Of a stretch of DNA of 64,000 bases, positions 56,089-64,000 are shown piece by piece; positions within the stretch are counted from its first letter, which is position 1; the number at the start of each line of letters is the position of its first letter. The notes below the pieces were generated by a model. It saw only the letters and a list, made by a program, of their open reading frames with translations, did not search any database and was not told the origin of the DNA. The position numbers and the translations under genes were made by a program. Origin of the DNA: Pseudomonas antarctica (lineage in GTDB: Bacteria; Pseudomonadota; Gammaproteobacteria; Pseudomonadales; Pseudomonadaceae); contig NZ_UYXQ01000005.1 of assembly GCF_900624995.1 (NCBI RefSeq), positions 154,491 through 218,490 of the forward strand, read 5' to 3'.

Positions 56089-57339
56089 ATGCAACGCTAC
56101 TCGGGCTTCGGCCTCTTCAAGCACTCACTCAGCCACCACGAAAACTGGCAGAAGATGTGGCGCACGCCGACCCCGAAAAAGGTCTACGACGTGGTCATCG
56201 TCGGCGGCGGCGGGCATGGTCTGGCGACCGCCTATTACCTGGCCAAAGAGCACGGCATCACCAACGTGGCCGTGGTCGAGAAAGGCTGGCTGGGCGGCGG
56301 TAACACCGCGCGCAACACCACCATCGTGCGCTCCAACTACCTGTGGGACGAGTCGGCGCACCTGTATGAACACGCGATGAAACTGTGGGAAGGCCTGTCC
56401 CAGGACCTGAACTACAACGTGATGTTCTCTCAGCGTGGCGTCTACAACCTGTGCCACACCCTGCAAGACATCCGTGACTCCGAGCGCCGCGTCAGCGCCA
56501 ACCGCCTCAACGGCGTGGACGGTGAACTGCTCAACGCCAAACAAGTGGCCGACGAGATCCCGTACCTCGACTGCTCGAAAAACACCCGTTACCCGGTGCT
56601 CGGCGCCACCGTGCAACGGCGCGGCGGCGTGGCCCGTCACGATGCCGTGGCCTGGGGCTTTGCCCGCGCGGCTGACGCACTCGGTGTGGACTTGATCCAG
56701 CAGACCGAAGTGATCGGCTTTCGCAAAGAAAACGGCGTGTGCATCGGCGTCGAAACCAACAAAGGCTTTATCGGCGCCAAGCGCGTCGGTGTGGTGACGG
56801 CGGGTAACTCCGGCCACATGGCTTCGCTGGCCGGTTTCCGCCTGCCGATTGAATCCCACCCGCTGCAAGCGTTGGTGTCGGAGCCGATCAAGCCAATCAT
56901 CGACAGCGTGATCATGTCCAACGCCGTGCACGGCTACATCAGCCAGTCCGACAAGGGCGACCTGGTGATCGGTGCCGGTATCGACGGTTACAACGGCTAC
57001 GGCCAGCGCGGCTCGTACCCGGTAATCGAGCACACCATTCAGGCCATCGTCGAGATGTTCCCGGTGCTGTCGCGCGTGCGCATGAACCGCCAGTGGGGCG
57101 GCATCGTCGACACCACGCCGGACGCCTGCCCGATCATCTCCAAAACCCCGGTGCCGAACATGTTCTTCAACTGCGGCTGGGGGACCGGTGGCTTCAAGGC
57201 CACGCCAGGCTCAGGCAACGTGTTTGCCGCCAGCCTCGCCAAGGGTGAAATGCACCCGTTGGCTGCACCTTTCTCCATCGACCGTTTCCACAACGGTGCG
57301 CTGATCGACGAACACGGCGCTGCGGCCGTCGCCCACTAA
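56089..57339 (+). CDS. soxB: Sarcosine oxidase beta subunit SoxB
   Basis: The product is 416 aa from the ATG at 56089 ([15 protein letters not shown]), with TTGGAG 8 bases before; the ATG at 56083 is too close to it. FAD motif [18 protein letters not shown] lies near residue 30, and [15 protein letters not shown] near residue 170 contains the His that binds FMN covalently in heterotetrameric sarcosine oxidases. It carries the sarcosine demethylation site. Confidence 0.95.
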   Translation: MQRYSGFGLFKHSLSHHENWQKMWRTPTPKKVYDVVIVGGGGHGLATAYYLAKEHGITNVAVVEKGWLGGGNTARNTTIVRSNYLWDESAHLYEHAMKLWEGLSQDLNYNVMFSQRGVYNLCHTLQDIRDSERRVSANRLNGVDGELLNAKQVADEIPYLDCSKNTRYPVLGATVQRRGGVARHDAVAWGFARAADALGVDLIQQTEVIGFRKENGVCIGVETNKGFIGAKRVGVVTAGNSGHMASLAGFRLPIESHPLQALVSEPIKPIIDSVIMSNAVHGYISQSDKGDLVIGAGIDGYNGYGQRGSYPVIEHTIQAIVEMFPVLSRVRMNRQWGGIVDTTPDACPIISKTPVPNMFFNCGWGTGGFKATPGSGNVFAASLAKGEMHPLAAPFSIDRFHNGALIDEHGAAAVAH

Positions 57340-57354
57340 CAGGAGAAACACCTC

Positions 57355-57657
57355 ATGTTGCATATCTTCTGTCCTCACTGTGGCGAACTGCGCTCCGAAG
57401 AGGAATTCCACGCGTCCGGCCAAGCGCATATCCCGCGCCCGTTGGACCCAAACGCCTGCACCGACGAACAGTGGGGCGACTATATGTTCTTTCGCGATAA
57501 CCCACGCGGCCTGCACCACGAGCTGTGGATTCACGCCGCCGGTTGCCGTCAGTACTTCAATGCGACCCGCGACACACTGACCTACGAAATTCTTGAAACC
57601 TACAAGATAGGCACCAAGCCGCAATTCACCGCCAAGGCTTCTGGAGAGAAGGTATGA
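57355..57657 (+). CDS. soxD: Sarcosine oxidase delta subunit SoxD
   Basis: The product is 100 aa, normal size. MLHIFCPHCGELRSEEEF has CPHC, and AAGCRQYF near residue 65 completes the zinc site. It is the small zinc-binding subunit of the heterotetramer. Its stop overlaps the soxA start by four bases (ATGA). Confidence 0.94.
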   Translation: MLHIFCPHCGELRSEEEFHASGQAHIPRPLDPNACTDEQWGDYMFFRDNPRGLHHELWIHAAGCRQYFNATRDTLTYEILETYKIGTKPQFTAKASGEKV

Positions 57658-60600
57658 GCCAGATCAATCGCCTGTCCAACGGTGGCCGCATCGACCGTAA
57701 TAAAGCCCTGACGTTTACCTTCAACGGCCAGAGCTACAAAGGCTTTGAGGGCGACACGCTTGCCGCTGCCTTGCTGGCCAACGGCGTCGACATCATCGGC
57801 CGTAGCTTCAAGTATTCGCGCCCACGCGGCATCTTTGCCGCCGGTGCCGAAGAGCCGAACGCGGTGCTGCAGATCGGCGCCACCGAAGCCACCCAGATTC
57901 CCAACGTGCGCGCCACGCAACAGGCGCTATACCAAGGCTTGGTCGCCACCAGCACCAACGGCTGGCCGAGCGTGAACAACGACATGATGGGCATTCTCGG
58001 CAAGGTCGGCGGCAAGCTGATGCCGCCGGGTTTCTACTACAAAACCTTCATGTACCCGCAATCGTTCTGGATGACCTACGAGAAGTACATCCGTAAGGCC
58101 GCAGGCCTTGGCCGCTCGCCGACCGAGAACGACCCGGACACCTACGACAACTTCAACCGTCACTGCGACGTGCTGATCGTCGGCGCCGGCCCTGCCGGGC
58201 TGTCGGCGGCCTTGGCCGCTGCGCGTAGCGGCGCGCGGGTGATCATCGCGGACGAGCAGGAAGAATTCGGCGGCTCTTTGCTGGATTCCCGCGAAAGCCT
58301 CGACGGCAAACCGGCCACCGAATGGGTCGCCAGTGTGATCGCTGAACTCAACGCCCTGCCGGACGTGGTGCTGCTGCCCCGCGCCACCGTCAACGGTTAC
58401 CACGACCATAACTTCCTGACCATTCACGAGCGCCTCACCGATCACCTCGGTGACCGTGCGCCGATTGGCGTGGTGCGTCAGCGTATTCACCGTGTACGCG
58501 CCAAGCGTGTGGTGCTGGCGACCGGTGCGTGCGAGCGCCCGCTGGTGTACGGCAACAACGACGTGCCGGGCAATATGCTGGCCGGTGCAGTTTCCACTTA
58601 CGTGCGCCGCTACGGCGTGGCGCCGGGCAAAAAGCTGGTGCTGTCGACCAACAACGACCACGCCTACCGCGTGGCGCTGGACTGGTTCGACGCTGGCCTC
58701 AGCGTGGTCGCTGTGGCCGATGCGCGCCACAACCCACGTGGCGCGCTGGTGGAAGAAGCGCGCGCCAAAGGCATTCGTATCCTCACCGGCAGCGCCGTGA
58801 TCGAAGCCCGTGGCAGCAAGCACGTGACCGGCGCCCGCGTGGCGGCCATCGACGTCAACGCGCATAAAGTCACCAGCCCCGGCGAGTGGCTGGAGTGCGA
58901 CTTGGTCGCCAGCTCCGGCGGCTACAGCCCGGTGGTTCACTTGGCTTCGCACTTGGGCGGCAAGCCGACCTGGCGTGAAGACATCCTCGGTTTCGTACCG
59001 GGCGAAGCACCGCAGAAACGCGTGTGCGTCGGTGGTATCAACGGCGTCTACGGCCTTGGCGATTCCCTGGCGGATGGTTTTGAAGGCGGCGTGCGCGCGG
59101 CCAGCGAAGCTGGTTTCACGCCGGTGGAAGGTACGCTGCCCAAAGCCTTGAGCCGTCTGGAAGAGCCGACGTTGGCGCTGTTCCAAGTGCCTCACGAGAA
59201 AGCGACCGCACGGGCGCCGAAGCAATTTGTCGACCTGCAAAACGACGTGACCGCCGCCGCCATCGAACTGGCGACCCGCGAAGGTTTCGAGTCGGTCGAA
59301 CACGTCAAACGTTACACCGCGTTGGGCTTCGGCACCGACCAGGGCAAGCTCGGTAACGTCAACGGCCTGGCCATCGCGGCCCGCTCGCTGAACGTGACCA
59401 TCCCGCAGATGGGCACCACCATGTTCCGCCCCAACTACACGCCGGTGACCTTCGGCGCGGTAGCGGGCCGGCACTGTGGGCACATCTTCGAGCCGGTGCG
59501 CTACACCGCGCTGCAAGCCTGGCACGTGAAAAACGGCGCCGAGTTTGAAGACGTCGGCCAGTGGAAACGCCCGTGGTACTTCCCGCGCAACGGTGAAGAC
59601 CTGCACGCCGCGGTGAAACGCGAATGCCTGGCCGTGCGCGACAGCGTCGGCCTGCTGGATGCGTCCACCCTTGGCAAGATCGACATTCAAGGCCCGGATG
59701 CCCGTGAGTTCCTCAACCGCATCTACAGCAACGCCTGGACCAAGCTCGACGTGGGCAAGGCGCGCTACGGCCTGATGTGCAAGGAAGACGGCATGGTCTT
59801 CGACGACGGCGTTACCGCCTGCCTCGCCGACAACCACTTCCTGATGACCACCACCACCGGCGGCGCGGCGCGTGTACTCCAGTGGCTGGAAATCTACCAA
59901 CAGACCGAATGGCCGGACCTCAAGGTGTACTTCACCTCGGTCACCGACCACTGGGCGACCATGACCTTGTCCGGCCCCAACAGCCGCAAGCTGTTGGCCG
60001 AAGTTACTGACATCGACCTGGACAAGGACGGCTTCCCGTTCATGACCTGGAAAGAAGGCTTGGTCGGCGGCGTACCGGCGCGGGTGTTCCGTATCTCGTT
60101 TACCGGTGAGCTGTCGTACGAAGTCAACGTGCAGGCCGACTACGCCATGGGCGTTCTGGAACAGATTGTCGAGGCCGGCAAGAAGTACAACCTGACCCCG
60201 TACGGCACCGAAACCATGCACGTACTGCGGGCCGAGAAGGGCTTCATCATCGTCGGCCAAGACACCGACGGCTCGATGACCCCGGACGACTTGAACATGG
60301 GTTGGTGTGTAGGGCGCACCAAACCGTTCTCGTGGATCGGCTGGCGCGGCATGAACCGTGAAGACTGCGTGCGCGAAGAGCGTAAGCAGCTTGTCGGGCT
60401 CAAGCCGATTGATCCGAACGTATGGCTGCCGGAAGGCGCGCAGTTGGTGTTCGATCCGAAGCAGACGATCCCGATGAAGATGGTCGGCCATGTCACTTCC
60501 AGCTATGCCCACAACTCCCTCGGCTATTCGTTTGCGATGGCGGTGGTCAAGGGCGGCTTGAAGCGCATCGGCGAGCGCGTGTTCTCGCCCCAGGCGGATG

Positions 60601-60671
60601 GCAGCGTGATCGAGGCGCAGATTGTGTCTTCGGTGTTCTTTGATCCGAAAGGTGAGCGGCAGAACATCTGA
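57654..60671 (+). CDS. soxA: Sarcosine oxidase alpha subunit SoxA
   Basis: The product is 1005 aa, full length. Parts in order: an N-terminal ferredoxin-like segment (about 1-110), an NAD-binding disulfide-reductase-like domain with LIVGAGPAGLSAALAAARSGARV near residue 172, GVYGLGDSLADG near residue 465, and a C-terminal aminomethyltransferase (GCV_T) half from about residue 620. The latter transfers the one-carbon unit to THF as 5,10-methylene-THF. Products are glycine, methylene-THF and H2O2. A compound palindrome separates it from soxG. Confidence 0.95.
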   Translation: MSQINRLSNGGRIDRNKALTFTFNGQSYKGFEGDTLAAALLANGVDIIGRSFKYSRPRGIFAAGAEEPNAVLQIGATEATQIPNVRATQQALYQGLVATSTNGWPSVNNDMMGILGKVGGKLMPPGFYYKTFMYPQSFWMTYEKYIRKAAGLGRSPTENDPDTYDNFNRHCDVLIVGAGPAGLSAALAAARSGARVIIADEQEEFGGSLLDSRESLDGKPATEWVASVIAELNALPDVVLLPRATVNGYHDHNFLTIHERLTDHLGDRAPIGVVRQRIHRVRAKRVVLATGACERPLVYGNNDVPGNMLAGAVSTYVRRYGVAPGKKLVLSTNNDHAYRVALDWFDAGLSVVAVADARHNPRGALVEEARAKGIRILTGSAVIEARGSKHVTGARVAAIDVNAHKVTSPGEWLECDLVASSGGYSPVVHLASHLGGKPTWREDILGFVPGEAPQKRVCVGGINGVYGLGDSLADGFEGGVRAASEAGFTPVEGTLPKALSRLEEPTLALFQVPHEKATARAPKQFVDLQNDVTAAAIELATREGFESVEHVKRYTALGFGTDQGKLGNVNGLAIAARSLNVTIPQMGTTMFRPNYTPVTFGAVAGRHCGHIFEPVRYTALQAWHVKNGAEFEDVGQWKRPWYFPRNGEDLHAAVKRECLAVRDSVGLLDASTLGKIDIQGPDAREFLNRIYSNAWTKLDVGKARYGLMCKEDGMVFDDGVTACLADNHFLMTTTTGGAARVLQWLEIYQQTEWPDLKVYFTSVTDHWATMTLSGPNSRKLLAEVTDIDLDKDGFPFMTWKEGLVGGVPARVFRISFTGELSYEVNVQADYAMGVLEQIVEAGKKYNLTPYGTETMHVLRAEKGFIIVGQDTDGSMTPDDLNMGWCVGRTKPFSWIGWRGMNREDCVREERKQLVGLKPIDPNVWLPEGAQLVFDPKQTIPMKMVGHVTSSYAHNSLGYSFAMAVVKGGLKRIGERVFSPQADGSVIEAQIVSSVFFDPKGERQNI

Positions 60672-60676
60672 CACCT

Positions 60677-60783
60677 GATCGTTCCCATGCTCCGTGTGGG
60701 AATGCATCCCGGGACGCTCTGCGTCCCAAGAGCGGACGCAGAGCGTCCATGGCGGCATTCCCACGCAGAGCGTGGGAACGATC
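60677..60783. repeat. 107-bp compound palindrome between soxA and soxG
   Basis: Outer arms GATCGTTCCCATGC (60677) and GCGTGGGAACGATC (ending 60783) enclose an inner inverted repeat GGGACGCTCTGCGTCC / GGACGCAGAGCGTCC. The ends match the 31-base elements at 51140 and 61437. As RNA it would fold into a long stem inside the sox transcript. Confidence 0.88.
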
Positions 60784-60802
60784 AAATTAGGAAAGGTGCT
60801 TT

Positions 60803-61435
60803 ATGACAGCAGCCAACGTATACCAACAACGCCCCACCACCGGCGCCAAGGCCGAGTCGTCGCTGCACCACGCCGACCTCGCCAGCCTGGTCGGCAAGGG
60901 CCGCAAAAACGCCGGCGTGACCGTGCGCGAAAAGAAACTCCTCGGCCACCTGACGATTCGTGGCGATGGCCATGACGCGGCCTTCGCTGCCGGCGTGCAC
61001 AAAGCCCTGGGCATCGAACTGCCTGGCGCCCTGCAAGTCATCGTCAACGGCGAAACCAGCCTGCAATGGCTCGGCCCGGACGAGTGGCTATTGATCGTGC
61101 CAAGCGGTGAAGAATTCGCCGCCGAACAAAACCTGCGTGCCGCCCTGGGCGACCTGCATATCCAGATCGTCAACGTCAGCGGCGGCCAGCAGATCCTTGA
61201 ACTCAGCGGCCCGAACGTACGTGATGTGCTGATGAAGTCCACCAGCTACGACGTGCACCCCAATAACTTCCCGGTGGGCAAGGCGGTGGGCACGGTGTTC
61301 GCCAAGTCGCAACTGGTGATCCGCCATACCGCTGAAGACACCTGGGAACTGGTGATCCGTCGCAGCTTTTCGGATTACTGGTGGTTGTGGTTGCAGGACG
61401 CCTCGGCCGAGTTCGGCCTGAATGTCGTCGCATAA
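60803..61435 (+). CDS. soxG: Sarcosine oxidase gamma subunit SoxG
   Basis: The product is 210 aa. It begins MTAANVYQQRPTTGAKAES and has GCV_T-like beta structure (SLQWLGPDEWLLIVP, ELSGPNVRDVLMKS). It is the fourth subunit of the heterotetramer. It is 131 bases after soxA, with the compound palindrome between, and its stop is followed at once by a 31-base hairpin. Confidence 0.93.
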   Translation: MTAANVYQQRPTTGAKAESSLHHADLASLVGKGRKNAGVTVREKKLLGHLTIRGDGHDAAFAAGVHKALGIELPGALQVIVNGETSLQWLGPDEWLLIVPSGEEFAAEQNLRAALGDLHIQIVNVSGGQQILELSGPNVRDVLMKSTSYDVHPNNFPVGKAVGTVFAKSQLVIRHTAEDTWELVIRRSFSDYWWLWLQDASAEFGLNVVA

Positions 61436-61436
61436 C

Positions 61437-61467
61437 GATCGTTCCCACGCAGAGCGTGGGAACGATC
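61437..61467. repeat. 31-bp hairpin repeat between soxG and purU
   Basis: GATCGTTCCCACGC and GCGTGGGAACGATC pair around AGA, starting one base after the soxG stop. It differs from the copy after gbcB only in the loop. Confidence 0.88.
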
Positions 61468-61489
61468 AACGAAGGCCTGAGGATTCACT

Positions 61490-62347
61490 ATGAGCCGCGC
61501 ACCTGATACATGGATTTTGACCGCCGACTGCCCCAGCGTGCTCGGCACAGTGGACGCGGTCACCCGCTACCTGTTCGAGCAGGGCTGCTACGTCACCGAA
61601 CACCACTCGTTCGATGATCGCCTCTCGGGCCGCTTTTTTATCCGCGTGGAATTCCGTCAGCCCGATGGTTTCGACGAGCAGGCGTTTCGCGATGGCCTGG
61701 CCACGCGCGGCGAAGCCTTCGGCATGATCTTCGAGCTGACGGCGCCGAACTACCGGCCAAAAGTGGTGATCATGGTTTCCAAGGCCGATCACTGCCTCAA
61801 CGACCTGCTGTACCGCCAGCGCATTGGTCAGCTGTCGATGGACGTGGTTGCGGTGGTGTCCAACCACCCGGATCTCAAGCCGTTGGCCGACTGGCACCAG
61901 ATTCCCTACTACCATTTCCCCCTTGACCCCAACGACAAACCGTCCCAGGAGCGTCAGGTGTGGCAAGTGATTGAAAACACCGGCGCCGAACTGGTGATTC
62001 TTGCGCGCTACATGCAAGTGCTGTCGCCGGAGCTGTGCCGCAAGCTCGATGGCAAGGCCATCAATATCCACCACTCGTTGCTGCCGGGGTTCAAGGGCGC
62101 CAAGCCCTACCACCAGGCGTACAACAAGGGTGTGAAGTTGGTCGGCGCCACCGCGCATTACATCAACAACGACCTGGACGAAGGCCCGATCATCGCCCAG
62201 GGCGTGGAGGTGGTCGATCACAGCCACTATCCCGAGGATTTGATTGCCAAGGGCCGGGATATCGAAGGGCTGACATTGGCCCGGGCGGTGGGGTATCACA
62301 TTGAGCGGCGGGTGTTTTTGAACGCCAATCGCACGGTCGTTCTTTAG
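61490..62347 (+). CDS. purU: Formyltetrahydrofolate deformylase PurU
   Basis: The product is 285 aa. An ACT domain (about 5-80, TADCPSVLGTVDAVTRYLFEQGCYV) precedes a formyltransferase-like domain with INIHHSLLPGFKGAKPYHQAY near residue 200 and the catalytic Asp in DLDEGPII. It hydrolyses 10-formyl-THF to formate and THF and so returns THF used by sarcosine oxidase. It is 54 bases after soxG, probably in the same operon. Confidence 0.94.
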   Translation: MSRAPDTWILTADCPSVLGTVDAVTRYLFEQGCYVTEHHSFDDRLSGRFFIRVEFRQPDGFDEQAFRDGLATRGEAFGMIFELTAPNYRPKVVIMVSKADHCLNDLLYRQRIGQLSMDVVAVVSNHPDLKPLADWHQIPYYHFPLDPNDKPSQERQVWQVIENTGAELVILARYMQVLSPELCRKLDGKAINIHHSLLPGFKGAKPYHQAYNKGVKLVGATAHYINNDLDEGPIIAQGVEVVDHSHYPEDLIAKGRDIEGLTLARAVGYHIERRVFLNANRTVVL

Positions 62348-62350
62348 ATC

Positions 62351-62427
62351 GCTATCGCAGGCAAGCTAGCTCCCACATTTGAATGTGTTCACAAATCAAA
62401 AGGTGGGAGTGGGCTTGCCCGCGATGA
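62351..62427. repeat. REP pair (inverted)
   Basis: GCAGGCAAGCTAGCTCCCAC and GTGGGAGTGGGCTTGCCCGC, somewhat diverged, between purU and fdhA. Confidence 0.88.
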
Positions 62428-62528
62428 GGCCATCAGCAACAACGCACAAACAGCATCTGTACCCGAGCATTTTACGCGCGGCCTGCCTGGGCAACGCGGT
62501 TCCATAAAAACAACAGCGAGGTGAAAGC

Positions 62529-63728
62529 ATGTCTGGTAATCGTGGTGTCGTGTATCTCGGCAACGGCAAGGTCGAAGTACAGAAAATCGACTATCCCAAA
62601 ATGCAGGACCCCCGTGGCAGGAAGATTGAACACGGCGTCATCCTGCGCGTGGTCTCCACCAACATCTGCGGCTCCGATCAACACATGGTGCGCGGCCGCA
62701 CCACTGCCCAGACCGGCCTGGTGCTCGGTCACGAAATCACCGGCGAAGTGATCGAGAAGGGCAGCGACGTAGAGAACCTGAAAATCGGCGACTTGGTCTC
62801 GGTGCCGTTCAACGTCGCGTGCGGCCGCTGCCGCTCCTGCAAAGAACAACACACCGGCGTGTGCCTGACCGTTAACCCGGCGCGTGCCGGTGGTGCTTAT
62901 GGCTATGTCGACATGGGCGACTGGACCGGTGGCCAGGCCGAATACGTACTGGTGCCGTACGCCGACTTCAACCTGCTGAAACTGCCGGACCGCGACAAGG
63001 CTATGGAGAAAATCCGCGACCTGACCTGCCTCTCCGACATCCTGCCCACCGGCTACCACGGCGCCGTCACCGCTGGCGTTGGCCCAGGCAGCACGGTTTA
63101 CATTGCCGGTGCTGGCCCGGTCGGCCTGGCCGCTGCCGCGTCCGCACGCCTGCTCGGTGCGGCGGTGGTGATCATCGGCGACGTCAATTCTATCCGCCTG
63201 GCCCACGCCAAGGCGCAAGGGTTTGAAGTGGTTGACCTGTCCACCGACACCCCGCTGCACGAACAGATCGCCGCGTTGCTGGGCGAGCCAGAAGTGGACT
63301 GCGCCGTTGACTGCGTGGGCTTCGAAGCGCGTGGCCACGGGCATGACGGCGCCAAGGCCGAAGCCCCGGCCACCGTGCTTAACTCGCTGATGGGCGTGGT
63401 GCGTGTGGCAGGCAAAATCGGTATTCCTGGCCTGTACGTCACCGAAGACCCAGGCGCGGTCGATGCCGCCGCGAAAATGGGCAGCCTGAGCATTCGTTTT
63501 GGTCTGGGCTGGGCTAAATCCCACAGCTTCCACACCGGGCAGACGCCGGTGATGAAGTACAACCGCCAGCTGATGCAGGCGATCATGTGGGACCGCATTC
63601 ATATTGCCGATATCGTCGGCGTCGAAGTCATCAGCCTGGATGACGCGCCGCGTGGGTACGGCGAGTTTGATGCGGGCGTGCCGAAGAAGTTTGTGATTGA
63701 TCCGCATAAGTTGTTCAGTGCGGCGTAA
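62529..63728 (+). CDS. fdhA: Glutathione-independent formaldehyde dehydrogenase
   Basis: The product is 399 aa, a zinc alcohol dehydrogenase. Catalytic zinc residues lie in STNICGSDQHM and GHEITG, the structural zinc in CGRCRSCKEQHTGVC (about 97-111), and the NAD motif is GAGPVGLAAAASAR near residue 193. It oxidises formaldehyde to formate with bound NAD, removing the aldehyde made by GbcAB, DgcAB and sarcosine oxidase. It is the last gene of the one-carbon segment. Confidence 0.94.
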   Translation: MSGNRGVVYLGNGKVEVQKIDYPKMQDPRGRKIEHGVILRVVSTNICGSDQHMVRGRTTAQTGLVLGHEITGEVIEKGSDVENLKIGDLVSVPFNVACGRCRSCKEQHTGVCLTVNPARAGGAYGYVDMGDWTGGQAEYVLVPYADFNLLKLPDRDKAMEKIRDLTCLSDILPTGYHGAVTAGVGPGSTVYIAGAGPVGLAAAASARLLGAAVVIIGDVNSIRLAHAKAQGFEVVDLSTDTPLHEQIAALLGEPEVDCAVDCVGFEARGHGHDGAKAEAPATVLNSLMGVVRVAGKIGIPGLYVTEDPGAVDAAAKMGSLSIRFGLGWAKSHSFHTGQTPVMKYNRQLMQAIMWDRIHIADIVGVEVISLDDAPRGYGEFDAGVPKKFVIDPHKLFSAA

Positions 63729-63742
63729 GGCTGAGAGTAAGC

Positions 63743-63768
63743 ATAAGGGCGCCCATGGGCGCCCTTAT
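63743..63768 (+). terminator. Terminator-like palindrome after fdhA
   Basis: A perfect 26-base palindrome with arms ATAAGGGCGCCCA, 15 bases after the fdhA stop. The T-rich tail is short (TTATATTG) because the insertion sequence begins there. Confidence 0.7.
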
Positions 63769-63771
63769 ATT

Positions 63772-64000
63772 GGGACTGTCATAAATTTTGTGTTCGGGCA
63801 TAACATGTTGAAGAGGTGCATGTATGCCAACCACAAAGAAACCGGCCCGCAGGGCCCAGCGTGACCTTCCAGCCATTCCAAAAGAGCTGATCGACCAGTT
63901 CGTCAGCGGCCCGATGAGTGCCGAAGCCATTCAGGATGCGTCGATGGCGTTCAAAAAGGCCTTGATCGAGCGAGCCCTTGGTGCCGAGCTGGGCCACCAC
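63772..64000 (+). mobile_element. IS256-family insertion sequence, left end (cut by window)
   Basis: GGGACTGTCATAAATTTTGT at 63772 looks like a terminal inverted repeat, followed by the transposase start. The right end is outside the window, so the inverted repeat and any 8-9 bp target duplication could not be checked. Confidence 0.78.
63824..64000 (+). CDS. IS256-family transposase, N-terminal part
   Basis: The frame from the ATG at 63824 reads MPTTKKPARRAQRDLPAIPK and continues ELIDQFVSGPMSAEAIQDA, FKKALIERALGAELGHH to the window end. IS256-family (mutator-type) transposases of proteobacteria start this way. Only 59 codons are seen; the catalytic DDE domain lies beyond the edge. It has AAGAGG as ribosome site. 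Whether it is intact cannot be told. Confidence 0.85.
   Translation, partial: MPTTKKPARRAQRDLPAIPKELIDQFVSGPMSAEAIQDASMAFKKALIERALGAELGHH

Noticed and set aside
57927..60785. Minus-strand open frame of 952 codons
   Set aside because: It is the shadow of soxA; composition is His, Val and Gly biased with no domain.

Overview
The window reads as chromosomal DNA of a fluorescent Pseudomonas (P. fluorescens group). I infer this from the GC-rich codon use, about seventeen clusters of the REP palindromes typical of that group, and gene order and protein content that closely follow what I know of the P. aeruginosa PA5372-PA5421 region. No tRNA, rRNA, CRISPR array, prophage or complete mobile element was found. 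The right edge runs into the 5' end of an IS256-family insertion sequence.

Layout. 1-600 has no gene; it holds a hairpin-rich leader reading leftward out of the window and a REP pair. 640-10130 is mixed housekeeping: a secreted protein, a PL7 alginate lyase, a receiver-PAS-GGDEF-EAL c-di-GMP protein, a YgjP-like metallopeptidase, a small winged-helix protein, an ElaA acetyltransferase, a periplasmic binding protein, a YccS-type membrane protein and a BaiN-type flavoprotein. 10270-14104 carries dbpA and a rhlA-DHA2 exporter pair. 14414-17172 is a TldD/PmbA-like pair.

From 17378 to 63728 most of the DNA serves quaternary-amine catabolism. betA-betB-betI and divergent betT take up choline and oxidise it to glycine betaine. 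cbcX-cbcW-cbcV is the ABC importer. sdaB and gbdR follow. caiX-cdhC-cdhA-cdhB-gbbH convert gamma-butyrobetaine and carnitine to betaine under CdhR. gbcA and gbcB demethylate betaine; a dipeptidase-like gene, a DUF5943 gene, dgcA, dgcB and two ETF genes oxidise dimethylglycine; glyA-soxB-soxD-soxA-soxG convert sarcosine to glycine and serine; purU and fdhA handle one-carbon by-products; sdaB deaminates serine to pyruvate. Genes that look unrelated interrupt the block: an orphan AAA ATPase, DUF3010, DUF3592 and LprI-like proteins, ltaE, a TraX-like protein, and a flavin oxidoreductase that looks like an insertion.

The most interesting non-coding signals are: (i) four equally built 42-bp units, each with a perfect DnaA box, in the 745-bp gap between the ETF genes and gbcA; (ii) imperfect direct repeats at about 21-bp periodicity, built on GTCGC, in at least three and perhaps five catabolic promoters, probable GbdR/CdhR operators; (iii) a gbbH reading frame extended through a REP pair and a plus-strand terminator, the latter possibly ending an unannotated small RNA; (iv) nested and compound palindromes inside the dgc and sox operons. 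Coordinates and calls come from reading the sequence and from recalled family knowledge; no database search was run.
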